From Ischnura elegans (Eukaryota > Arthropoda > Insecta > Odonata > Coenagrionidae), in contig NC_060252.1 of assembly GCF_921293095.1 (NCBI RefSeq), positions 74,234,866 through 74,298,865 on the forward strand: a stretch of DNA of 64,000 nt, read 5' to 3'. Both the position numbers and the translations under genes were made by a program. Positions 43,289 to 55,200 of this stretch are shown here, piece after piece (position 1 is the first letter of the stretch; every line of letters begins with the position of its first letter). The notes below the pieces were generated by a model. It was not told the origin of the DNA, did not search any database, and saw only the letters and a list, made by a program, of their open reading frames with translations.

Positions 43289-46200
43289 GTCAGTCAGTCC
43301 TCCCTGAAGGTTACAATATTGAACTGTGGACGATTTTCGGACTGGAAGTATCTATTTTCTAAAAACCAGCTATCCCGGGGGGAATGATATATCTTAAAGA
43401 TAAAAGATCTCACTTTCTTATACCTAAGCGTAATACCCTTCAAATTGAATATTCTATTTTTGGAAGCAAACTTGTATACCACAGTTTATAAACAGTTTGA
43501 GTGGTCGAGGGTCAATTTCAGTTCTAATTCACGTGGGCTTAAAGTAGCTTCAAAATTTTGACCTCAACGCAAGATGATCGAAACTTGGAAATAATTTTCC
43601 GTTAGGTTTGTTGACGGGGTTGACGGATTCCGCGAGAAGTTCGCTGTGTGTGACGTAAACATGCCTTCGGCAACCATCGTGTGCTTTCGGAGCGTTTGAG
43701 CTGGCCCTCGTATTCCACACTTTTCGCTTACCCTTTTTAGGGTTAAATTTTTTAATAGAAAAGCACTGAAACTGCCGCCGGTATCCCCTCGGTGTGTACT
43801 TTCATGTAAGAAAGCAAAAAAAATGGTGAACAACCCTATTGAAGAAGAGTCATGTCATTTGTAGGTATTTAAAGATAAGCTGAAGTTCCTTGATAGGAAG
43901 ATTTAAGGCGATTGGCGCCACTTTCTTTACTTCTTCAGAAAATTAAACCATAGAGTATATTCTTACTTACTCTAAGTATATACTTTATGATTAAACGTAA
44001 TTTGAATTTCGACCGCCATTTTTACTGCGTCCACTGATTTTGTTGGGCACAAGATCTGTAAACTTTCCAAGAGACCATATGTTACGTTGAAACCTTCTCG
44101 TCTTCAAATGCATCCTTTGCGATTTTTTCATGTGGTACCTTGACTGCACACGTAGACCATGGCCCTATAAACGAGTTCTTCGCCGGAAGAGTTTATTTTC
44201 TAAAACCTGGTGTTCGTGAGTTGAAGGATGGCGCCAGCGAGCTAATATTTACAATTTTCGCGGCGGCATACAAATTTTGTATATGCCTTCAATGAATGTG
44301 AATTATTCAGCTCTTTGCCGAATTTGATCAAGGAAGATGCGTTGTCCGTTGCTATACGTAAGAGGCGGAGAAATGGCGTACCAGTGAAGAGGCCAATTCG
44401 ATTCTCATTAACAAGTTAAAGTCTCGAATGTGCTAAAAAATTATGTTCATACTGAGAAGCTACGTTTTTCACTCTCCCTGCAATATGCCCTCACAGTTCT
44501 GTGCATCTGCCGCGATACTAAATTTTGGCGCCATATAGTCCGATAAAAAAAAACATTTTCGTGTAAATGGGGTTGCCGATGTTATTTGTTTATGCAGTTT
44601 TATGGTCACTCAATAGAAATTATAATGGCACGTATCATTCTCTCTCGGTCGGTTTTATTTTGTCTTATTTTGGTGACCAATCGCTTTTCAAAATCGTTGT
44701 TCAAAACTTAGGCTTTAATTGAGCGATGGATGGATGAATGGATGAATACGATTGCAAGAACTCTTCTAAGAACTAACTACAAACTGCTTCTCACCCTATG
44801 TTTTAATGATTTTTCTTACTTTTTTGATGCCTTTTCTTATATAATTAATACATTCCATTGCCATATGCAATTTTTGCATAAATATGTCTTTCTTTTTTTT
44901 CATAATTTCAAATTTCGCATTTACGGCAGGAGGGCCTGAAGCCCTCCCCCAATACACAAGCTCCTGGAAAAATGGATTGCTAATTTTGCTTGAAAATGGG
45001 AGTATCCATAAATTGAAATTAATTCATTTAAAAACAATTAACAAATAAACATTTATTTACATTTGTTTCATACGCTAAGCATCAAGTCAATCAGCATAAT
45101 AAATTCTGCTTATAAAAGAATGACTCCCCCCTCCAGGGTTCGGACTTCTGGAATCAGGATGCGTTTCAATGAAGAATGAAGTGAATATAATGATGAAGAA
45201 CGTGGTGGATGTGGTCCTTGGAGGTCTTACCTATTGGGTATTCGGCTTCGGACTCAGTTTTGGCAATGGCCCACTCACAAATCCATTCGTGGGAGTCGGG
45301 GACTTCATGATTGACGTATTGCCCAAGGATCAAATGGCTCCAACACCCTTAACAATTCACACAAGGAATACAACGATACTTCACGAAGAACTAGACATGG
45401 GACCTGTGTTTGCAACATTCCTCTTTCAGCTGTCCTTCGCGACCACAGCAACAACTATTGTATCAGGGGCAATGGCAGAGAGGTAAGAACAGCTTCATTT
45501 AATGGAAATTCTTGTGATCTAACAATGTAACCCTACATAAAGTGCCAATCACCAGGCACGTTGCAAGAAATTTACTTTGAGCAGTTTTAAGGTGGTGTGC
45601 ATTGCCTACACTGTTATTTTTTTCAATTCTCATGCATCGGAAAACTATAAATTTCATTAAATAACCTGTAAATTTCAATTGCGTAGTTCTGGAATTTAGA
45701 GGCATCGTTGGTTTTTACCGAAACTGCCGTAATTATTATGACCTGGTCTCCTTTGGTGTTTGTACCTGAAATTTGCCTGATTTTTTGAAGAAAAGTTATC
45801 TAACGGCTGGCAGTGGAAGTAATTACTCGCAGCGCTTCGTGCTCACTTGATGGGGAGCTCCGCCTCTAGAGCCCCCGCGACCGGCTTCGCTGTTCCGCTG
45901 AAAACGATTTGCCAAATTTGTTTGAAATCAGAGTCTCAAGGATTAATCACTTGGTCAAATTTGGATAGGATGATCCAGGCATATATTATTTTATTGCTGG
46001 GAGGAAAATTGACAAAAACCCAGCTTTTTTAAAATGAGTCAGCTGAGGTAGGGAAAATGTTCCATTCCCCTGGATCTACCCCATTAACTAGGCAAACTAA
46101 CTGCAATATACCTCAATATTTGCGCACATGCACAACGGATTTTCCAGAAGCGTCTAATGGCCAATCTAACTTTTCTATCATGAACCTTGCTGAAAGAAAT

Positions 46201-49200
46201 TTTAAGCATGCCAAAATGAAACTTTTGCCTTCTTCTCCCTAAAGGTGCAATTTCAAGGCATATTGCTTATTCTCTCTTATGAATACCATTGTTTACTGCC
46301 TACCTGCTGGATGGGTTTGGGGTGATCATGGATTCTTGCGACTTCTTGGCGTTGTTGATATTGCTGGATCTGGTCCTGTACATCTCATTGGAGGGTCATC
46401 TGGTATGTATGTGATTCATAACCGCAACTATATGCACATTGTGCGAACATTTAGTTATTAATTACGAAGATGAAAACCTTATCAATGGTTAACTCTCATA
46501 TGATTTGCCCATGCCAGACATAGGTTTGTCATCAAAATTGACTTTTCCAATCATGATTTAGTGCTGGCATTGTAATCACTGTATGATTCTCGGCTGATTT
46601 GTGTTAGTTATTTAAATCTTTAGGTTTACCCCGGCTCAGTGGAAATTCAGGACAAAGCAACCATTTGGAATTCAGTCCACACTTGGACAAGACTTCCGAA
46701 CAACTGCTAGCAAAAAAGTAGATACAGTCCTTTATTTCAATCAATGCTGTAAATCCATGTGAATCTATTGATTCCAGTGTCAATTGAAATTGTATATGTC
46801 AGTAATTTGTGTTTATGAATGCATGTTGACTAACACCATAAGGGAGAAATTTTTTAAACTGTTGGGATAATGATTTACTTGAGCAATTAAATGTGACAAT
46901 GCATTAAGAAAATTCAGTCTTCTTTCTAGAAAAAAAGAAGCACTTGTATGAAATATTGATATCAAATTCTTCTCAGTTGTTTTTTTATCTACATTGCAAA
47001 GGTAGTATGTGACTTTAGGCTTAATATTTGACACCTATATTTTAAATGTGCTTCAATCAATTGAAAAGAGTACAATACACCCTCTTTTTTACGAACTTCA
47101 CGGGAACGAATAACCGGAGGTGTGTAAGAACGAAGTTCGTATGAACAATTCTTTTAGGAATCGACGAAAAAAATCCTTGTATAATATACGCGATTAAATT
47201 ACGCGCAAATGTATAATAAACAAGAAAATTCGTTTCAGTTTCTCAATCGAAGAATGCAGTATAGCGAGGGTCCATATCTTCCCGAATACAGTAAATCATC
47301 GATATACGAACTATATGCGTTCCGAGACCTTGTTCGTAAGTTGATAAACCTGCAGTCTGGCCACCGTGGGTTGCTTGAAAACAGGCAGAATGGTCTATTC
47401 CGGAGTAGAGTGCAAGGTTGCCAGGTAAGAAAGCGAAACGCCTACGTCACTTGTAAACAAAAGGGTTCCCTGAAGAAAGGAGCCGGAAGGAACGACGAGC
47501 GTGAAGGACCAAAAAGAAGAATCCCTTTTTTTTTTGGTGATTCGAAGAAAGAGACTGTTTTGGTGGTTCAGGCTTATTTCGGCATATGCATGCGAAAACG
47601 TTGTGTGACTAGGTGAGGGTGTGAGGTGCGTATGGGGGAGAGCGATTAACTGCAAACCGTGCTGGCGCAGGGTTTTCCGCCCCACCTTTTGTGCTGTTAC
47701 CGGACAACTCTCGCCGGCCGGACTGCATGTAAGGCATCGAGGAGTACGGTTATCCTGCAGAATGCAGCACTGCATCACAATTGTGCCCTAACACTATTGT
47801 GACGAACTGATTTAGCTGGGCGTGCGACGCAGCCGGAGCCGAAAAAAATCGCTCTCCGCGATTAGGAAGAACGGGCGAAACGCTGAACAGTTCCTAACTT
47901 CACACCGGATGCAATGACACTTTGTCCAGATTATGCCCGAAGTGCGAGTTCCTCTACGCCACACCCATGGCCAACTTTAAAGTATTAAAGTTGGCCATGC
48001 CACACCGCGTTGCATCGGCCAAATCGAAAGGCGCCAAATTCTAAATTTTTGAATGCTCGTATCTCTGAAAGTTCATAAATCGAATGTGCGTAGGAAGATG
48101 ACTAACTGTAAGTCCAATTTACGAGCGGTTATGAGTGCGTAACCATGATTCCACAGGAATTATGCCTATTTTATGATTTTGTGTGTATACTGAAGAATGA
48201 ATCATAATTGACTCTCTTGGGCAGAGTACCCACTGGAGGAAAACTTGAACGTGGCACAGTTATTAAAACTAAGCGTAGTGTATATCCTCCTAATTACAGT
48301 TGCTTATTCGTGGAACTTCGTAATAAAGTTCTTTTTGTAACTACCGGGACTGAGGTTCGTAATTTCGTAATAACAAAATTTTCGTAATAACGTTTCTTTT
48401 ACTTAAGATTGGATATGCCTTTTCGTCGGGAACAAGTATATGCTTCTTAATAACGAGAACTATGTAATAACGTTGTTCGTATTAACAAGAGACTACTGTA
48501 GTATGATTTAACGACCAGGCGTATTACAGGATGGAGGAAGCCTATAGAATATCCCTCCCTTGAGATATTTATTGAATATTTTTTAACTCCTTTGCCCCCT
48601 TCCCTCGGATCCAGCTTTACTATAGGGAAATGAATAAAGATGTTAGACGGTAGCAGTAAAGCTGGTGGACAGTAGCAGTAAAGGTGTTGGACAGAGAAAT
48701 AAATACATTGCCATTAAGGTATTTGTCAGTAGGAAAGAGTTGATTACCAGGGCAGTAAGTTTGGAAAGACTGGATACCCTGGTGAAAATAAGTTGTTCGC
48801 AAACTCCAAAAAGTCCATTCCTGAAGTAAGTGTTCAGAACCTGATCCCAAAGTGTTCATGAACTGTTGGGGAACGGTTCTTGGACACGGACCCATTTAAA
48901 TTTGACAAACTACTCAAATAAGCCATTAATTAGATGTTGCCCAGCTGTTCATGAGGTGTTTAGCTGTTTATGAAGTGTTCTCTAACTGTACAGGAAGCAT
49001 CTAGCTATGTGTTCAGAACCTTTTGTGGAAATGTTCGTAAACTTTTTGGGGAACTGATCATGGACTGTATTTTGGCCCATTTAAGTGTTACAAAATGTTC
49101 AAATAAGCTGTTCATAGGGTGTTTCCAAGCTCTTCATGAGGTGTTTTTCAGATATTAATGAAGGATTCTATAATTGTACCGGAAGTGTTTACAATAATAC

Positions 49201-52200
49201 CAATAATGATCAACATCTCAAAATACAGGTTTGAGAATGATATGGAAATTGTTCCAACTTTTAAATAAATTCCTTATATCTTATTCAGGGCTATGAAAGA
49301 TAATAGTTACATTAAATTGATACCTGAGGTCATTATAGATTATTACGTTTTTTTCACAATAAAAGAATACATGTAAAAAAAATTCAATTTTGACGTAATA
49401 AGTCAAAATTCTTGTCTCTTTTTTCCATACCTGTACAATTGAATTTTTTTCTAAAATTTTCTTATTGTGACAAAATATTGTAATAATCTTTCATGCCTTT
49501 TTTTAATTGACATTTTTTATTTTCAAAAATTTTTGAGTGGCTTTTTACCTTATCAATTGTGACTAATGAGGTGTAAACGTTTTAGAAGGAATTTTTCATA
49601 TTTATGGACATTATACAAGTTGGATGAAAATTATCAGAAGAATAGAATTTTTCCGCAAACCTGGCACACATGCATTTTTATTGCATTTATACTAATTTAC
49701 TCTTTGGATTAAAAATATTTTCTTCGATTTTTGGGGTAGCTTTGTGGAGCTTTGGGTAACTTTAACTTTGTTACTGACAGATATGTTCAAACAAATTACA
49801 GACTCATTTTTTTACAGACTCATTTGTGAGTTTTCTCTACTGCAGTTACAATCCACACTGCTAACAATTATTTTATTATAAACAACTTATTTATTGCTTA
49901 TGCCCCTCATTTTTCCATTTAAATAAGAACTAAAATGCATATAATTATTAAATACATATATGTAATTGTAATTAGAGTCATCAATAGTAAATAAGTGTGG
50001 CATTCGGTACTTATAATTACCTCAATTTTATTTTGGTAAAAGCCTTTGCTGCTGCGCTGATGCTGGGACCAAGGTTGGGTCGCTATGAAGATGGTCTGGA
50101 AGCACTACCTCTTGGGAGCCCAGTGAACGCAGTGATGGGACTCTTTGTTCTGTGGTGGGGATGGCTAGCTTTTAATTCTGGGAGGTAAGAATAGTGTAAT
50201 TGAGGGCTGTCACTGGACTAAGTTCTTGTCTTGGGTTTATGATTTTGGCTTTCTTATGATGAAGTCTATTCGAAATCTTCTTAATTATATTGGCATTTTC
50301 GACAAGTATCTTCTTCAGTTATGATTTTCAACTCATTTTTTATATATTGTGCTAGAAATCACTAGCCTACATACAGTGTAGAACTCCGGTAGCCTTTCTT
50401 ATATTTTGTTTCATTTACCTTATCATTATTATCTGATTATTCTAACAGGTATACAGACTAATAAGTATAAAATAATTTCTTTGGGATCTATAGAGATTCA
50501 TTACAATTTATAATGCCTTATATTATTATTGAATATTAGTAATAGTGAACTTTAATCGCTAACAAACTTCTTGAATGATCTGAAATGAAAAATTTAGGGT
50601 GGAAATGTCACAAAAAAATTTCTTACACTAAATATGAAACGGAATGTTTAGTGAGTTTCTCTAATAAATTTACTCTCTACTCTCCTAACCATTATTTTAC
50701 TATGCACAACTTATTTATTGCATACACCTCATTATTATTTTAAATATTAATTAAAATTTTACTATAATTTTCGAAATTGATCAAACTCCTTGAAAGTCTG
50801 TTCCCCAACTTACAATTTTGAATTGGGTGTTGCATATTCTCAAGGATAAATGTTGGCTGATTAAGAGTTAATAATCACTGGAATGATAATTCCAATTGGC
50901 TAACTTGATAGTTCGTGAACATAATATCCGATTGAGGTTATCAATAGTCTGAAAGTGTGGTATTCAGCTTAATTGGATATCGAAAAGTTCAATTAAACTT
51001 AATCAAGTTTCAAATAGATTAGAATACCATAGTATGTACCATAAAAGATCAACCAGAAAAGGAAGCGAGATAAAAAACATGAAAAACTTCGTGTATTATT
51101 CCATCAGTTTTTTTTACATATGGATCTACCTATGTAGTTTATGAAATTTTGTATAATGGGTCTGAGAATAATTTTTAAGAAGTCCATCATGGCAAACAGA
51201 TGCGGATTCTGACTCCCTGAATTTTAGTATTGTCTGCTTGATAGAACTGTCTGTATCATAACCAAGAGATTCTGGATCACTAACACTATGCATGAGAAAG
51301 CTTGAGTTTTTAGGAACTGAGTTATTCTCTATCTAGGGATAAGCCTTTCTTTTCCTTGAAGGTAGAGGTTCTCAAGCATTACTGTTCATTAGTAAAAAAA
51401 TAAATAGATTACCAATTGCAAAAATTGATCAACCAACTATGTAGTATGCATGTTCATTTAAATTAGAAGCAATAGCTTTTGAAGAACCATTAACATGACC
51501 TTTGAATTCCTAGATCTGCCTGCTGTAGGTTACATCCAAACTTTCCCCGTTTCATTTCTGGCATTTTAAAACTAACATTTGACTGTTATGTCCAGAATCT
51601 GACACATCATAATACCCTGAATATATTCCCCATATTTTGGTCCAAAATCTCTGGGAGGAAAGCAACGGAGTAACTAGGTGTCTTATACCTAGTAAAAGTG
51701 AGTAATTTTTTACAAAACTTTAACCTCAAAAATTTATGGGATCCCATATTTGGAGAAATATGGTACTCTTAACTCGTTGCGTACTGGGGTATTTTCATGC
51801 AGGGGAACCACGTACCTGGGTAGAGGTGTTGAGATTGAAAATGTGTGTCAATTTGGGCATACTGCCTGTGGTTTAAACATGGTCAAAAAGCTAATTATTT
51901 AAAATATAACTTGGCCAAATCAAACATGATATGCCTGTTTATAATAAGTGATGAGCAACAACTGATAATGTAGTACCAAATACATACCTTAAGTGTGCTT
52001 TATAATTGTATGAGTTCACATGCCTGAATGACAAGATTTTTGTCACCCATCCGGAACACTCAGGGGAAAAAATGACGAGAATTCTCGCCATCCGTACGCT
52101 AACGTGTTAAGTTATCCCCTTCTGTTTGGGCACCGTCAACAGCACGTTTGGAGTTAGTGGTGCCAAATGGGAGTATGCAGCCAGAGCAGCTGTGATGACA

Positions 52201-55200
52201 GTCCTAGCTTCCTTTGGAGGAGGCATTGTGGGTCTCATCCTGCCATTGATTGTCAACCGCAACTCAAGGAATAAACAATTCTACAACATAATGGATTTTA
52301 TCAATGGCATTCTGGGATCTCTTGTATCCATCACTGGTAAGTGGGATTTGTCTCTGTAGCCCTAAAAAACAGTAGGTTGACCTGGAGGTAATGGAAGTAG
52401 CTGCATTTTTCCTGTAGACAAATCACAAGCTTCATTAAGCACCCATTTTATGCCGTGCCATTTAAGTTAATTAAATCACAAGTTATTTTTGCCATGTATA
52501 CCTAAAGTGTGAAAAATCCATTGAGGAAAAGTTGTTTTCTATTATGCATATGGTGAATGCCCTTGCATTAAAATTTCTGGATGTATTATTAATTACAGGT
52601 AGCTAATGAAGTAGGTACCCGTTTTATGATGCTCGACTTAGTGTGGATTCAGAACATGATCGAAGCTGATTTTCGAGTTCTTTTTGAAATGTAAAATTTT
52701 ACAGATTGCAAAATATGCATCAATTATGTATTTCTATGTCTCAGCTAGTGAAATATAACAATTTTCAACATAGCAACATTAACATGCACCTGATATCTAA
52801 ATATGCTCTTTAAAGTTCCAAATTTCCTCATCCTGAAATAATGCTGATTCAAGATTACCAAAGAATTCACTTTACAATTGGTCAGGATTTATTGATATTA
52901 TAAAGAGGTTCTACTGTTTTAATAATGTGAAAAACAGTTCTAAAAGTATTTTATACATGACTGTAATGGTGAACAAAACCAAAACAATATCATGGTATTA
53001 AAAACATTAAAACCATATAATTTTTGGGCAGAATTCCATGATTACATATCTGATGCCTTATCACTGCATAATTTTTCTTTCAAATATGTTTTTGCTTGTT
53101 GAGGTAATGTTACCCATCAAGGATAAAAAATTTCTGAATCACATATTTCATATTAGTAAATCATAAGTGCAAAAATTCCATAAAGGAAAAATCATTTATT
53201 GTAATGCTTTTAGGTGGAGGCCCAACCATTTGAAGTTCTGGCTTTAATATAGATTTGAGAATGTAATGCCATATAGGTGCAAACCAGTGGCGGCTCGTGA
53301 GTCAAATGCTAGGGGGGGCGCACTCCACCGTGGGGTCATGATTTTTTAATATTTCACCGTGTATTTTATTAAGTTTTTACGGCAATCTAGGAATTAAATT
53401 TTGTGATGCCATATGTTCAGTTTTTTTCAACATAAATACCTAGTTTTCCTAATAAAGCTTGATTAATAAATACTTAATGCAGAAGACTCTCGGTCATACG
53501 GATCGGCTTAGTCCGGACTCTCGATTATACTGATCAATGATCTTGAAGGATAAAAATATATTTGCTGCGATATTTTGCAAATACAAACGAAAATACGTAA
53601 CTTTCGGTTTTAGCGCCTACATTCTTTGTGCGAATATGCCCGCAATTCACTTCTGTTGTTCGTTTTGCAATCATAATGCGTTATTTGTCAAATCTATACA
53701 ATATTTGCAATGATTTATGTAGCAATGACACTTGTAACACCTGAGGAGGGAGGGGAGTGTCACTGACTTCCACTAGGCAACAAACACTACTAGAATGCAC
53801 GCCCTTGCTATGGCAGATGTAAACTTTGATTGAGGTGTTTGCGTTGCTTCTTGAATACAATATGATTTAAAATCAATAATTAAACACACAATTTTAACAA
53901 AATCTGAAACACTCACATTCCTTTAGTTATATTGCAGAAGTCCATCCTTCTTTCCTTTTGTCCAGCAAAGTGATCAATTACACGTAAACCAGCGCCGGAC
54001 AACAATTTCTTTCCGATTGAACACATGGCAAAGGTACTAGTCTATAATAAACAAGGGACTTAATATACAAGGGACGACACAAAATAGGCCGACGAAAAAT
54101 ACGATCAAAAAGAACAAGGTGGCTGGACACAGAATTGGGACAATTTTTCCCTATATTTCCCTAAATAAAAAACGAGCACTGTTGATTAATTAAAATTGTC
54201 TTCTTGAATGTACACACAGCACTAAGAAACTTCTTAATCGGCAATTACACACAGTTAACTCCTCGAAAATGATGTCTGAACTCATTTCACTCCGTTCTTT
54301 CCGAGAGTCTTGCCGTTACTATCATACTATAAGGACGACTCAAGGGAGATAGAAGTCGTGGTCCACTAATGCTGATTCAGCTGAGGGACGAATTTAAGGT
54401 CAGCAAAGGCATTCAAGCAAACAGAAGACGTCACGGACCATCTCCTTGAGTCTAAGATTCATATGTGGTAAACACATGAAACGCCAACGGGTCGCACTTG
54501 GAATAACCATGTCTTCGAAATAATTGCCATGATATCATAGAAAATAAATTCTAGATCGTAAAAGAAGACGACTCTGAGCCACAGATGGGAGCTGTAAGGA
54601 TCTCCGCACCATGATATGAACTCTTCGAAGCCACTTACATCAGACCCAAGTGGACATTTTCCGTCAGACAGCTACCGCTCTGCCGCTGAGGAATTAGGTG
54701 AACATGAACCAATAGAACAAGGACGGTTAGAAAAATGATGAATCTACACACAAAAGGTGCATTGTACGCGGCACTTCTTGGCATTCATTGAATGACTCTA
54801 TTTAAAGTCACGTTTTGCGGGTTAAATCATGTTCAATCCTTCACCCTATCACGCACGCACCTATTTCTTAAATTATAAATCAGTGGGGAATGTTAACTGA
54901 TTTTTCCCAATACTGCAGGCCTTTTGATAAATTCATCTGAAAAATAGGTTCGGCATTTCTAATCGTCGGGAAGATATGAATACATTGTTAAGGCCTAAAT
55001 ATTATAATATTAGTTTCCCCAAGGTTCTTGAAATTCGTAATCATAACAGAACTGTGGCAAATACTCGAGAATAGTTTTCCTACGTCAATACGGCCTTTAA
55101 CTGGTTGGATTTTATGTGTTCCGGAATTCAAACACCCAAAAACGCAAGCATAATGAGATAATTTATTTTCTGTAGCAATACCTACCAGTAATTAAAAATT

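Noticed and set aside
47209-47616. 135-codon plus-strand frame in Amt intron 3
   Set aside because: It lies inside a repeat-like element, has an opposite-strand frame of similar length and no recognisable domain.
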